Assembly: GCF_900101105.1 (NCBI RefSeq)
Contig: NZ_FNGA01000003.1
Coordinates: 434,001 to 498,000 of the forward strand
DNA from: Maridesulfovibrio ferrireducens
GTDB lineage: Bacteria > Desulfobacterota > Desulfovibrionia > Desulfovibrionales > Desulfovibrionaceae
Direction of reading: 5' to 3'
DNA: 64,000 bases
Every line of letters begins with the position of its first letter. Positions within the stretch are counted from its first letter, which is position 1. This document shows, piece by piece, positions 49,312 to 58,419 of this stretch. The notes under the pieces are model-generated. The model did no database searches. It worked only from the letters and a program-made list of their open reading frames with translations, and was not told where the DNA came from. The translations under genes were made by a program, and so were the position numbers.

Positions 49312-50181
49312 TTACTCTTTATCTGCTTTCAAAGCTTCTTCGAGCCAGTCAGGTTTTTCGAAGAGTGTGCTGTTGAGAGTTTCGCGGTCTTCCAACTTTT
49401 CAGGTAATGTTACTTTGTAAAGTGTTTTAGCTGTGTTAAGCTGTCCGGCTCTAAGGTGTTTTGCACATTTAAATGTGGCATTATAAAGGTCAGCTCCATT
49501 GAAATAAGTTGATTGTAAGTCGGCTGAAATGAACATAGCGTTATGAAGTGTAGCATTTTGGAATTTGGCACTTCTGAGGTTAGCCTCACCAAATTTAGCG
49601 TTTAAAAGTTTGGCCTTACTGAAGTCGGTCTTATCTAATTTGGCATTATAGAAGTCGACTCCACGTAAATCTGCTTCTCTGAGATTGGCTTCTCTGAGGT
49701 CGGCTTCATAGAGATTAGCTTCTCTAAGGTCTGCCATATATAGAGTCGCATTTTGTAAATTTTTGTTATGTGTTGAGACTGTTTGAATAAGCACTTGCTT
49801 GCCAATTTCATATGGTTCATTTTTATAAAAAGATGAAATTGTTTCCCAAAAATAAATAAAATCCGGTTCTACCGAAACTTTTACTTTTTGAAGAGGAGCT
49901 AATTCTGCACAAACATCAGTTATATTATTGGCTCCCATATGCGATTGAAATGTTGAAATTAGCATCTTATAAGAATTAATATCCCCTTCATAGCGACTAG
50001 ATGCAATGCCAAAAATGATTATGTAAATACTAAAAATCCAAGGAATAAAATTACTAGGTTTGCGGTATTCGCTTTTATTCATTTCGGCATTGCTGGGAGG
50101 GTTTATCATTTCTGATATAAAACGTATTCCAGAGTAATGATAGAACTTGAAAATTATTTTTTTAAACAACTCTTTGGTCAT
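49312..50181 (-). CDS. Pentapeptide-repeat membrane protein
   Basis: The 289-residue protein has an N-terminal cytoplasmic region, a transmembrane helix near residues 44-62 (FIPWIFSIYIIIFGIAS), a middle soluble part and about 20 tandem A(D/N)LxX pentapeptides between about 143 and 245 (ADLREANLYEADLREANLRE and so on). Such repeats fold into a right-handed quadrilateral beta helix. The function of this membrane-anchored form is unknown; pentapeptide proteins can mimic DNA or act as scaffolds. It lies between the small regulatory genes and the THUMP methyltransferase and appears monocistronic. Confidence 0.85.
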   Translation of the reverse strand: MTKELFKKIIFKFYHYSGIRFISEMINPPSNAEMNKSEYRKPSNFIPWIFSIYIIIFGIASSRYEGDINSYKMLISTFQSHMGANNITDVCAELAPLQKVKVSVEPDFIYFWETISSFYKNEPYEIGKQVLIQTVSTHNKNLQNATLYMADLREANLYEADLREANLREADLRGVDFYNAKLDKTDFSKAKLLNAKFGEANLRSAKFQNATLHNAMFISADLQSTYFNGADLYNATFKCAKHLRAGQLNTAKTLYKVTLPEKLEDRETLNSTLFEKPDWLEEALKADKE

Positions 50182-50395
50182 GATGAACCTCCGCGGTTAA
50201 GATAAATGCGAATTATCAGATTCTAGTTATTGTTGATATCATGTGCAGAATCGTATCACAACCGTTCCTTAACAAAAATCCCCTGTTCTGGTTTTTTGTG
50301 TTTCATAAAATGATTTGTGGATTTCAACTTTTCTGTATATCCGTTACAAACAGATTTGATGGTATATTTTTAAATTCACGCCAAATGAGGATATA

Positions 50396-51562
50396 ATGCT
50401 CGATTTTGAACGCAAAAGTGTAGTTATGGTCACTTGTCCTAAAGGTTTCTCGCCTTATCTTGTGGAAGAAATTACGAAGATGGGCTTTAAGGTAAGAAAC
50501 GAATTTTATGCCGGGGTTGAAACCAAGGCTTCTCTTAATGAGTGTATGCGCCTCAACCTGTGGACTCGTTGCGGGCATAGAGTGTTGTACCAGCTTAAGA
50601 AATTTAAGGCTGCCACTCCTGATCAGATGTACGAAGAAGTTAAAGAAATGGAATGGGAAAGAATTATTTCTCCGGACGATTATCTCACGATTACTTCCTC
50701 AGTTATAACTGAAACTATTACAGATACACGGTTTGCCAACGTCAGAGTTAAAGACGCCATCGTTGACAAGGTGCGCGAAAAACTGGGCAGAAGACCTTCT
50801 TCCGGTCCTGAAATGACAGGAATTATCGTTTTTCTCCATTGGAGAGGCGACGACTGTACTATTTATCTTGATACTTCCGGTGTGCCTCTTTCTAAAAGAG
50901 GATATAGAAAGCTTCCTCATAAAGCTCCTTTGCAGGAAACACTGGCTGCAACTTTGGTTAAAGCTACAGGGTGGACCGGACGCGGAAACTTTATTTCACC
51001 TATGTGCGGTAGTGGTACTCTTGCAATTGAGGCTGCTCTTATTGCTCTTTCCGGTGCTCCGGGCCTTATCCGCGATACATATGCTTTCATGAGACTGCCT
51101 GGTTACAATGAGGCGTATTGGGATAATTTGTGTATGGAGGCTGAAGATAGAGAACTTACTTCATTTGATGGAAAAATTATTGCAACTGATCTTGATCCTG
51201 AAGCTATCGAGGCTGCCCGTAAAAATGCGCGTGCAGCAGGGGTTGAACATCACATAGAATTTGAAGTTTGTGATTTTCGGGATACGGTTATACCGGAAGG
51301 TAAGGGCATTATCTTTTTTAATCCTGAATACGGCGAAAGAATGGGAACTTCTACTCTGCTTGAGAAGATTTATACAGCCATCGGCGATTTTTTGAAAAAT
51401 AAATGTCAGGGCTATAAAGGGTTCGTTTTTACCGGAAATTCAGATTTAGCCAAATGTATAGGGCTTAGAACTTCCCGTAGACTGCTTTTTTATAATGCTA
51501 AAATTGAATGCAGACTGCTCGAATATGAAGTTTTCGCCGGTAGCGGCAAACGAAAATATTAA
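50396..51562 (+). CDS. THUMP-domain class I rRNA methyltransferase (RlmL/YpsC-like)
   Basis: The 388-residue protein has an N-terminal THUMP domain (about 5-165) followed by a Rossmann-type methyltransferase. FISPMCGSGTLAIEAALIA is motif I, and IFFNPEYGERMG is motif IV. Family enzymes methylate guanosine N2 in 23S rRNA and normally have NPPYGER; here the second Pro is Glu (NPEY). GAGGAT lies just before the ATG. It is followed by an AT-rich gap and the receiver gene. Confidence 0.88.
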   Translation: MLDFERKSVVMVTCPKGFSPYLVEEITKMGFKVRNEFYAGVETKASLNECMRLNLWTRCGHRVLYQLKKFKAATPDQMYEEVKEMEWERIISPDDYLTITSSVITETITDTRFANVRVKDAIVDKVREKLGRRPSSGPEMTGIIVFLHWRGDDCTIYLDTSGVPLSKRGYRKLPHKAPLQETLAATLVKATGWTGRGNFISPMCGSGTLAIEAALIALSGAPGLIRDTYAFMRLPGYNEAYWDNLCMEAEDRELTSFDGKIIATDLDPEAIEAARKNARAAGVEHHIEFEVCDFRDTVIPEGKGIIFFNPEYGERMGTSTLLEKIYTAIGDFLKNKCQGYKGFVFTGNSDLAKCIGLRTSRRLLFYNAKIECRLLEYEVFAGSGKRKY

Positions 51563-51653
51563 TTTGATTTTGTTTTCCGGTATGCTACTTAGATATTTAC
51601 TTGTTGAAAGGATATCTAAGTAGCATACAATATAATTGTTAAGGAGTTTGGTT

Positions 51654-52022
51654 ATGCCTCGGATTCTCGTCGTTGATGATGATCCCATATCTCGTCAAAT
51701 TCTTCGTGCAATGCTGGAGAAAGAAGGTCATGTTGTTTCGGAAGCAGAAGATGGTGTAAAAGCTGTTAATAATTACGATAAAAGCTCTATTGATCTTGTT
51801 ATAACTGATATTTTTATGCCTGAAAAAGAAGGTGTGCAAACTGTAAGGGAACTTATTAAAGAAAACCCTGATGTTAAGATTATTGCAGTTTCAGGCGGAA
51901 GTTCTTCAGCAAATTATGATTCTTTGGATTGGATTAAGATGTTTGGTGTGAAGTATACCTTTACCAAACCGTTTGATTCAAAAGCAATTATATCGGCGAT
52001 AGATGAATTGCTCTCTGAATAA
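51654..52022 (+). CDS. Single-domain response regulator (CheY-like)
   Basis: The 122-residue receiver has ILVVDDDPIS, the acceptor Asp in LVITDIFMPEKEG (about residue 52), Ser/Thr in AVSGGS and Lys in FTKPFDSK. No output domain is present. The frame is open from 51636, but ATG at 51654 has AAGGAG seven bases upstream and gives the normal start MPRILVVDDD. The kinase partner is not in the window. Unlike the receiver at 15261 it contains an insertion (SSSANYDSLDWIKMFG) before the Lys loop. Confidence 0.92.
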   Translation: MPRILVVDDDPISRQILRAMLEKEGHVVSEAEDGVKAVNNYDKSSIDLVITDIFMPEKEGVQTVRELIKENPDVKIIAVSGGSSSANYDSLDWIKMFGVKYTFTKPFDSKAIISAIDELLSE

Positions 52023-52116
52023 TAATTCTGCACTAAATCTTATTAAAGCATTCAGTTGCATATTATTTAAACCTGCCGTATTTCTTCCTGACAAATCTTA
52101 GAAGAGTAGTATCTAA

Positions 52117-53100
52117 ATGTCTGAACAAGAAAAAATACGGGTAAAATTGGAATTCGATGATGTTGGGTTATCGAGTACGCTTTTTGGCGCTCAGAATTCA
52201 AATCTTGATGCAATTTCAAAGCTTTCGGGCGTGCAGATTAATAGCAGGGGCAATTCGTTACATCTGATAGCGGATAGTCATGAGCTTATTGATCCTGTCG
52301 CGAAGTCTTTCAGTCAACTTTATTCCGTGCTTAAGTCTGGAAAAAAAGTTTTTCCGGAAGACGTGGAAGCTGCGTATAAAATTTTATGCCGCAATCCCGC
52401 CGCGGACCTTGTAAAAATTTTCAGAGACGAACTGTTTTCAGTTTCTTCAAAAAAAACAATTTCTCCTCGCACACTTACTCAACGTGCTTATTTTTCTGCT
52501 ATTCGTGAAAATGATATGGTTTTTTCCATTGGTCCGGCCGGAACAGGAAAGACATATCTTGCTGTTGCAATGGCTATTTACGCCTATACCCGGAAAGAAG
52601 TTAAAAAAATTATTCTGACTAGGCCGGCTGTTGAAGCTGGAGAAAAGCTCGGTTTTCTGCCCGGTGATCTTGTGGATAAGGTCAATCCTTATATGCGTCC
52701 GCTTTATGATGCTCTTTATGATATGCTGGATTATGCAAAAGTTCAGGACATGATTGAAGAAAACATCATTGAAATAGCTCCCTTAGCCTTTATGCGCGGT
52801 AGAACGTTGAGTAACGCATTCGTTATTCTTGATGAAGCGCAGAATACCACTCCTGAACAGATGAAAATGTTTATTACCCGTCTTGGATTCGGTTCCAAAG
52901 CAGTAATTACCGGTGATATTACTCAGGTTGATCTGCCGACAAATATTTCATCGGGTCTGGTTGTTGCAAAAAATATTCTTAGAAATGTTGAAGGGATCAG
53001 TTTTGTGAAATTTGAAGACACGGATGTTGTCAGGCATCCTCTTGTTTCAAAAATAGTAAGGGCCTATGATTCTTATGAATGCAGTGGCGGCAAAATATGA
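52117..53100 (+). CDS. PhoH-family ATPase (YbeZ type)
   Basis: The 327-residue protein has an N-terminal KH-like region (about 1-100) and a PhoH P-loop domain with SIGPAGTGKTYLAVAMA (Walker A), AFVILDEAQNTTPEQMKMFI (Walker B) and ITGDITQVDLP. PhoH/YbeZ proteins interact with YbeY in ribosome and rRNA quality control, and here the ybeY gene overlaps the stop by four bases (ATGA), supporting that partnership. Confidence 0.93.
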   Translation: MSEQEKIRVKLEFDDVGLSSTLFGAQNSNLDAISKLSGVQINSRGNSLHLIADSHELIDPVAKSFSQLYSVLKSGKKVFPEDVEAAYKILCRNPAADLVKIFRDELFSVSSKKTISPRTLTQRAYFSAIRENDMVFSIGPAGTGKTYLAVAMAIYAYTRKEVKKIILTRPAVEAGEKLGFLPGDLVDKVNPYMRPLYDALYDMLDYAKVQDMIEENIIEIAPLAFMRGRTLSNAFVILDEAQNTTPEQMKMFITRLGFGSKAVITGDITQVDLPTNISSGLVVAKNILRNVEGISFVKFEDTDVVRHPLVSKIVRAYDSYECSGGKI

Positions 53101-53552
53101 CCCTATCATTAACATATGAGTGTAGACCTGATTCTAATTTTCCGTTGAGCAAAAGAGAAGTGACACATATGGCTGAACTTCTGCTTAACGCCTTAAAGAT
53201 AGACGGTTTCGACTTTGATTTAAAAATAACTGACGATTCGGCTATTGCCGTGATCAATCATGATTTTTTAGGTTGCGTCGGGCCTACCAATGTTTTGAGT
53301 TTTCCTTTTTCTGAAACGCCAGATATTACTAAAAATAAATATTTGGGTGAAATTGTTCTGTCTGTTGATACATTAGCTCGTGAGACAAGGCTTTACGGCC
53401 AAGTCCCCGAAGATCACCTTGTCAGGCTTCTGGCTCATGCTTTGCTGCATTTGGCTGGATATGATCACGGGCAGGAGATGTACTCGCTTACAGATGTTGC
53501 CGTTGAGACCGTTGCCCCTATTTTCCGACAGCGAATAGTGGGTTGGCACTGA
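53097..53552 (+). CDS. ybeY: Endoribonuclease YbeY, rRNA maturation factor
   Basis: YbeY is a zinc metalloprotein needed for 16S rRNA 3' end maturation and ribosome quality control. The 151-residue product carries the metal motif HALLHLAGYDH (normally HGxLHLxGYDH) at about 117-127 and the conserved GCVGPTNVLSFPF. I chose ATG at 53097, which overlaps the phoH stop (ATGA) and has GGCGG seven bases upstream; the frame is open from 53079. Confidence 0.93.
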   Translation: MTLSLTYECRPDSNFPLSKREVTHMAELLLNALKIDGFDFDLKITDDSAIAVINHDFLGCVGPTNVLSFPFSETPDITKNKYLGEIVLSVDTLARETRLYGQVPEDHLVRLLAHALLHLAGYDHGQEMYSLTDVAVETVAPIFRQRIVGWH

Positions 53553-53570
53553 TAGCGCGCCAGCCCGTTT

Positions 53571-53611
53571 GTATTAGTGAACTGAATTTTGATTCGGCTA
53601 ATACTGTTTTT
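53571..53611 (+). terminator. Terminator after ybeY
   Basis: GTATTAG (53571-53577) pairs with CTAATAC (53598-53604) and an inner GAAT/ATTC helix closes part of the loop; TGTTTTTC follows. Confidence 0.65.
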
Positions 53612-53745
53612 CGTTTATTTTTGCCTATTTAATGCTATCCGCTTAAATTTCACTATAAATTATGGTTTACAATAGCTGCTCTTATGAGCAATAATTTTCC
53701 GTTATTGTTTTTAGAGCTTATTCACATACTATTTGGAGTTTAAAA

Positions 53746-54723
53746 ATGATCAGACATCTGCTTAAAATAAATGATGTTCCACGTTCAGAACTCGGCCAGC
53801 TCGTACTCAGGGCAAAAGAGCTTAAAGATAATAAAATCAGAAACAAAAGCCTTGAAGGTAAAACTGTTATTCTGATTTTTGAAAAAGCTTCTACAAGAAC
53901 CAGAGTATCCTTCGATGTTGCGATTGAGCAGCTCGGCGGTCATTCAATTTTTATGACCCCCGCTGAATCTCAGCTCGGAAGAAGTGAACCTCTTGAAGAC
54001 ACCGCACGCGTATTATCCCGTTATGCTGATGCGCTTGTTGTGAGAACTTTTGAGCAGCAGAAGGTTCGTACTCTTTCAGAATATTCAACTGTCCCGGTTA
54101 TTAATGCTCTTACTGACAGATATCATCCCTGTCAGGTTTTGAGTGATATGTTGACTATTTACGAAAGAACTCCTGATCTTGAAAATGTCCATGTCGCATG
54201 GGTTGGCGATGGTAACAATATGGCGCATTCATGGATTAATGCAGCAATATATTTCCCTATTTATCTCACATTGTCGTTTCCTGAAGGGTATGAGCCGAAT
54301 TCTGACGTTCTTGCCCGCGCTCTTGCTATGGGTGCGAAAATCAATATGAGCTATGATCCTATTGAAGCTGTTGAGGGTGCTAATTATGTTAACACCGATG
54401 TTTTTGCCTCCATGGGGCAGGAAGAGGAACAGGAAGAGCGTATGAAGGCTTTCCTTCCTTATCAGGTTAACGAAGAACTCCTTGCTCACGCAGCTCCTGA
54501 TTGTAAAGTTATGCATTGTCTGCCAGCACACAGGGAAGAGGAAGTTACAGCCGATGTTCTTGATGGTCCTAGATCTATTATTTTTGATCAGGCTGAAAAC
54601 AGACTGCATATGCAGAAAGCTATTTTGGAATGGGCAGTAAATGGAATTGAAGTTGACCTTGAAGCAGTTGAGAAAATTCTCGGACCTGTTCAAGTTCTTC
54701 CGAACGTTCATGCAATAGAATAA
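53746..54723 (+). CDS. argF: Ornithine carbamoyltransferase
   Basis: Condenses ornithine and carbamoyl phosphate to citrulline. The 325-residue protein shows the carbamoyl-phosphate site STRTRVSF (about 46-53), HPCQ (about 126-129) and the ornithine-binding HCLPAHRE (about 255-262), with [11 protein letters not shown] in between. First gene of argF-argG, separated by 19 bases. It follows the ybeY terminator, so it must have its own promoter in the AT-rich 134 bases upstream. Confidence 0.97.
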   Translation: MIRHLLKINDVPRSELGQLVLRAKELKDNKIRNKSLEGKTVILIFEKASTRTRVSFDVAIEQLGGHSIFMTPAESQLGRSEPLEDTARVLSRYADALVVRTFEQQKVRTLSEYSTVPVINALTDRYHPCQVLSDMLTIYERTPDLENVHVAWVGDGNNMAHSWINAAIYFPIYLTLSFPEGYEPNSDVLARALAMGAKINMSYDPIEAVEGANYVNTDVFASMGQEEEQEERMKAFLPYQVNEELLAHAAPDCKVMHCLPAHREEEVTADVLDGPRSIIFDQAENRLHMQKAILEWAVNGIEVDLEAVEKILGPVQVLPNVHAIE

Positions 54724-54742
54724 GAATTGGAAGGAATTAATA

Positions 54743-55978
54743 ATGAGTAAAGTTGAAAAAGTTGTTTTGGCCTATTCCGGAGGTCTTGATACCTCAATTA
54801 TATTGAAATGGATCAAGCAAGAATATGATTGTGAAGTTATAACTCTCACCGCGGATCTTGGTCAGGGAGAAGAACTTGACGGAATCGAAGAGAAAGCGCT
54901 TTCAACGGGTGCCACCAAAGCATTTGTTGAAGATCTGCGTGAAGAATTTGCGCGTGATTTTATTTTCCCTTGCTTTCGTGCCGGAGCAATTTATGAAGGA
55001 CGCTACCTTTTAGGTACAGCCATTGCCCGTCCTTTGATTGCTAAAAGAATGGTTGAAATTGCTGAAAGCGAAGGCGCTCAGGCTGTTTCACATGGCGCTA
55101 CTGGTAAAGGGAATGATCAGGTTCGCTTTGAACTTGGTGCAATGGGTATGAATCCCAGACTTAAAACAATTGCACCTTGGCGTGAATGGGATCTTAAATC
55201 TCGTACTGACCTTATTAAGTTTGCTGAGAAAAACGGAATAGATATTCCTGTTACTCGCCGCAAACCTTGGTCAATGGACGCTAACCTTCTTCATGTAAGT
55301 TTTGAAGGTTCCGAACTTGAAGATCCTTGGAATGCTCCATCTCCTGAATCATACAGATATTGTACTCCTATTGAACAGACTCCTGATGAACCAGAAATCA
55401 TCACTATTGATTTCGAACGTGGGGATCCTGTCGCTATTAATGGTGTCAGTCATTCTCCTGCCGCTCTCGTTGAAAAACTCAATGAACTCGGTGGAAAGCA
55501 TGGTATCGGAAGAGTCGATATGGTTGAGAACAGATTCGTAGGAATGAAGTCTCGCGGTGTTTATGAAACTCCGGGTGGAACAATCATTCATATTGCTCAT
55601 CGTGATCTTGAAGGACTTTGTATGGACCGCGAAGTTATGCATCTTCGTGACAGCCTTATTCCTAAATATGCCGAAATGGTATACAATGGATACTGGTATG
55701 CTCCTGAACGTATAGCTCTTCAGGCTATGATTGATAAGACACAGGAAAAAATTACCGGAACAGTCAGAGTAAAACTCTACAAAGGTAATGTTATTCCGGA
55801 AGGACGTAAGTCTCCTTATTCTCTCTATCGTTCTGATCTCGCAACATTTGAAGAAGATGATGTATATGATCAGAAAGATGCTGAAGGCTTCATTAAGCTT
55901 ATCGGTTTAAGATTGAAGGGTAAAACTGCTGAATCTGGAAGCAACTGGCTGAAAGACGGCGAAAACTGCGATAAATAG
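54743..55978 (+). CDS. argG: Argininosuccinate synthase
   Basis: ATP-dependent condensation of citrulline and aspartate. The 411-residue protein has the ATP-pyrophosphatase P-loop [13 protein letters not shown] (about 9-20), [15 protein letters not shown] and the citrulline/aspartate-binding [14 protein letters not shown]. Length and order are normal. GGAAGGAAT precedes the ATG. The gene is followed by two hairpins before argH. Confidence 0.97.
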   Translation: MSKVEKVVLAYSGGLDTSIILKWIKQEYDCEVITLTADLGQGEELDGIEEKALSTGATKAFVEDLREEFARDFIFPCFRAGAIYEGRYLLGTAIARPLIAKRMVEIAESEGAQAVSHGATGKGNDQVRFELGAMGMNPRLKTIAPWREWDLKSRTDLIKFAEKNGIDIPVTRRKPWSMDANLLHVSFEGSELEDPWNAPSPESYRYCTPIEQTPDEPEIITIDFERGDPVAINGVSHSPAALVEKLNELGGKHGIGRVDMVENRFVGMKSRGVYETPGGTIIHIAHRDLEGLCMDREVMHLRDSLIPKYAEMVYNGYWYAPERIALQAMIDKTQEKITGTVRVKLYKGNVIPEGRKSPYSLYRSDLATFEEDDVYDQKDAEGFIKLIGLRLKGKTAESGSNWLKDGENCDK

Positions 55979-55991
55979 TTAAATAATATTG

Positions 55992-56022
55992 CTCAGGTGG
56001 ATTTTTTTCTGCCTGAGTTTTT
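55992..56022 (+). terminator. Terminator after argG, first of two
   Basis: CTCAGG (55992-55997) pairs with CCTGAG (56012-56017), followed by TTTTTA. Stem is short, six base pairs. Confidence 0.6.
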
Positions 56023-56088
56023 AAATCCTGCCAGTGTCGAGTCATTTCAATTCTTTGGACTGATATTTGATCCATGGCAGGATTTTTC
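56023..56088 (+). terminator. Second hairpin between argG and argH
   Basis: AAATCCTGCCA (56023-56033) pairs perfectly with TGGCAGGATTT (56075-56085), followed by TT. The 41-base loop is long, so it may be either a terminator or a leader structure of argH. Confidence 0.45.
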
Positions 56089-56096
56089 TTTATAAA
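56067..56096 (+). promoter_or_regulatory. Promoter candidate for argH
   Basis: TTGATC (56067-56072), 18 bases, TATAAA (56091-56096), about 42 bases before the argH start. It overlaps the right arm of the second hairpin. Confidence 0.3.
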
Positions 56097-56138
56097 ATTT
56101 TATTTTTTAGCAAACATTGAGATTGCGAGGTATTACTT

Positions 56139-57518
56139 ATGGCTGAAGCAAAATTATGGGGCGGTAGATTTGCTCAAAAAACAGCTGCGTCAGTAGAAGA
56201 CTACACACAGTCTGTCAGCTTTGATAAAACTCTTTATCGCGAAGATATCGAAGGTTCCAAAGCACATGCGCTGATGCTCGCAGAGCAGGGCGTATTGACC
56301 GCTCAGGAAGCCCAGACTTTAGTCAAAGGCTTGGATACCGTCCTCAAAGAAATTGAATCAGGCAAGTTCGAATGGAAAAAGGAGATGGAAGATCTCCATA
56401 TGAATATTGAAAGCAGGCTGACTGAAATAGTCGGAGCCGTCGGCGGAAAACTTCATACAGGCCGCAGTCGTAATGATCAGGTTGCCCTTGATTTTCGTCT
56501 GTATGTTGTACGTAGCCTTGAAGAGTGGAAAACAGCACTTGAAAAGCTGATTTTCGTATTCACCGAAAAAGCTGAAGCTAATCGTGAAGTTCTCCTTCCT
56601 GGATATACCCATTTACAGCCTGCTCAACCTGTAAGTCTTGCTCATCATATGCTTGCTTATGCGTGGATGTTTAAAAGAGATCACAGCCGCGTATGTGACT
56701 GCATAAAAAGAGCGAATGTATGTCCGCTCGGAGCTGCTGCTCTTGCTGGGACAACCTATCCTTTAAAACCGGCTTCTTCGGCAGAAAAGCTTGGTATGGA
56801 TGATACGTTCCGCAACAGCCTGGATGCTGTTTCTGATCGGGATTTTGTATTAGAAGCTATTTTTACCGGCAGTCTTGTTATGACTCATCTTAGCAGAATC
56901 TGTGAAGAGCTTATTATCTGGGCGAATCCATGTTTCGGTTTTATAAAATTGCCGGATGCTTTTTCGACCGGTTCATCCATAATGCCGCAAAAAAAGAATC
57001 CCGATGTCTGCGAGCTTATGCGCGGTAAAACGGGAAGAGTTTTCGGTGATTTAATGTCACTGCTTACCACCGTTAAAGGGCTTCCTCTTGCGTATAATAG
57101 GGACATGCAGGAAGACAAAGAACCTTTTTTTGACGCACATAAAACAGTTTACGCATCTGTTTCCATAATGGGAGACATGATGGAAGCAATGGGCTTTAAC
57201 GCTGAAAACATGGAAAAGGCGCTTAAAAAAGGCTTTTTAAATGCGACTGAACTTGCAGATTATCTTGTAGGTAAAGGCATTCCTTTCCGTGAAGCGCATC
57301 ACATCACCGGAGCGGCTGTTGCTTATGCTGAAAAAGCAGCTAAGGGTCTAGAAGATATGACACTTGCTGAATTGAAATCTTTTTCTGAGAAAATAGAGGA
57401 AGATGTCTTTGAAGTACTTTCGTATGAAGCTGCAGTCAGGCGTAGAGTTTCACCCGGTGGAACGGGACCTGAATCTGTCAAATCTCAGATTTCGGAATTA
57501 AAGAGCTGGCTCAAATAA
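56139..57518 (+). CDS. argH: Argininosuccinate lyase
   Basis: Cleaves argininosuccinate to arginine and fumarate. The 459-residue protein has the fumarase-superfamily signature [20 protein letters not shown] (about 281-300), the N-terminal LWGGRFA start and the active-site [12 protein letters not shown] and [10 protein letters not shown]. It completes the ornithine-to-arginine pathway with argF and argG. GCGAGG precedes the ATG. Confidence 0.97.
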   Translation: MAEAKLWGGRFAQKTAASVEDYTQSVSFDKTLYREDIEGSKAHALMLAEQGVLTAQEAQTLVKGLDTVLKEIESGKFEWKKEMEDLHMNIESRLTEIVGAVGGKLHTGRSRNDQVALDFRLYVVRSLEEWKTALEKLIFVFTEKAEANREVLLPGYTHLQPAQPVSLAHHMLAYAWMFKRDHSRVCDCIKRANVCPLGAAALAGTTYPLKPASSAEKLGMDDTFRNSLDAVSDRDFVLEAIFTGSLVMTHLSRICEELIIWANPCFGFIKLPDAFSTGSSIMPQKKNPDVCELMRGKTGRVFGDLMSLLTTVKGLPLAYNRDMQEDKEPFFDAHKTVYASVSIMGDMMEAMGFNAENMEKALKKGFLNATELADYLVGKGIPFREAHHITGAAVAYAEKAAKGLEDMTLAELKSFSEKIEEDVFEVLSYEAAVRRRVSPGGTGPESVKSQISELKSWLK

Positions 57519-57541
57519 AGAATTATTTTGTTTTTACGAAT

Positions 57542-57588
57542 AGTTATAAAAAAGCTCTATACAAATTGAATGGAGCTTTTTTATAACT
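57542..57588. terminator. Bidirectional terminator between argH and hemerythrin genes
   Basis: A perfect 16-bp inverted repeat, AGTTATAAAAAAGCTC (57542-57557) and its complement at 57573-57588. The A/T half gives T-runs on both strands. It overlaps the stop codon of the hemerythrin gene. Confidence 0.85.
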
Positions 57589-57994
57589 TATCTGCATCAA
57601 TTTTCTTGGCTGATTTGAAATCAGCAAGATCTGTTTTTTCAATATGATTTATGATCCATTGCTCTAAAAAATCTATAATTTCGTTGCTGAGTTCAGTTTT
57701 TTGAAGCATATAATCTATTTTAAATTGCTCAATTTTTTCAGTAAATTCTCTATGCTGATCAAGGTGTTTGGGAAAGCTGTCTAAGTTGTATTTTTTTAGC
57801 AGGTTTTCTTCCGTTTCAAAGTGATATAGACTGTATAGAAAGAGTTCATCTATGATGGTGTCTATTTCATCTGTATCTAATAAGGTCGCATGTGCACGGA
57901 CTTTTTTAAGCAATTTAAATAAGTTATGATGTTGGCCGTCTATAATTCCAACGCCAGTGCATAAAGAGTTTCCATTTATACATTTGGAATCCAT
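57581..57994 (-). CDS. Bacteriohemerythrin
   Basis: The 137-residue protein is a four-helix hemerythrin with the non-haem di-iron ligands: His in IDGQHHNLF (about 21), HFETEE (about 58-63), HLDQHREF (about 77-84), and HIEKTDLADF near the end. It reversibly binds O2 and is used by anaerobes such as Desulfovibrio for oxygen sensing or detoxification. The conserved Trp near the N-terminus of many members is absent. No fused sensory or signalling domain. Terminator overlaps the stop. Confidence 0.9.
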   Translation of the reverse strand: MDSKCINGNSLCTGVGIIDGQHHNLFKLLKKVRAHATLLDTDEIDTIIDELFLYSLYHFETEENLLKKYNLDSFPKHLDQHREFTEKIEQFKIDYMLQKTELSNEIIDFLEQWIINHIEKTDLADFKSAKKIDADKL

Positions 57995-58131
57995 AAAAAG
58001 CTCCTTACCTGTGTGTGTTGAAAAACTAAATATTGATTAGTATTTTTTATAAAATACATGTTTATAAACTGACTGCAAGTGTATTATAAAAGAGATGGTG
58101 TGAAGGTAGAGGGAATGTCTGTTTTTTAGAA

Positions 58132-58225
58132 TGGCGGAAGTGTATAGGAGTCGAACCTACCGACGAGGGTTAGCCCGTCCACTGGATTTGAAGTCCAGGC
58201 GCCACACCGGTGACGAAACACTTCC
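58132..58225 (-). tRNA. selC: tRNA-Sec (anticodon UCA)
   Basis: A 94-base selenocysteine tRNA on the minus strand: 8-bp acceptor stem GGAAGTGT/ACACTTCC, anticodon arm CTGGA-CTTCAAA-TCCAG with anticodon UCA, a long variable arm and GCCA end. The sequence matches selC features (GGACTTCAAATCC). It implies that the organism incorporates selenocysteine at UGA, but I found no selenoprotein with an in-frame TGA in this window. It is not next to selA or selB here. Confidence 0.96.
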
Positions 58226-58262
58226 GTTCGTGAAGAAAATCAGCTACCAATTTTATAAGGTA

Positions 58263-58305
58263 AGGGCAAGCATTAATAATCTTTCCTATTCCCCTTGCCT
58301 TTTTT
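58263..58305 (+). terminator. Orphan plus-strand terminator between tRNA-Sec and ftsH
   Basis: GGCAAG (58265-58270) pairs with CTTGCC (58294-58299), extended by A-T pairs, followed by a T-run (58300-58305). No plus-strand gene precedes it, so it could be an ftsH leader attenuator, or end a short antisense RNA. Confidence 0.55.
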
Positions 58306-58419
58306 AGAATTAGTCTTATTAATACTGATTGAAACTAAACTAAGAACTGATTTTAGTCCGAATGCCGACAGTCTGCGTCTTGCAGGCAATAAGCCGGACA
58401 AATATGAAGGAGATGAATT

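Noticed and set aside
48680-50395. Integrated element at tRNA-Leu
   Set aside because: No integrase gene and no second copy of the tRNA 3' end were seen to the right of the tRNA.
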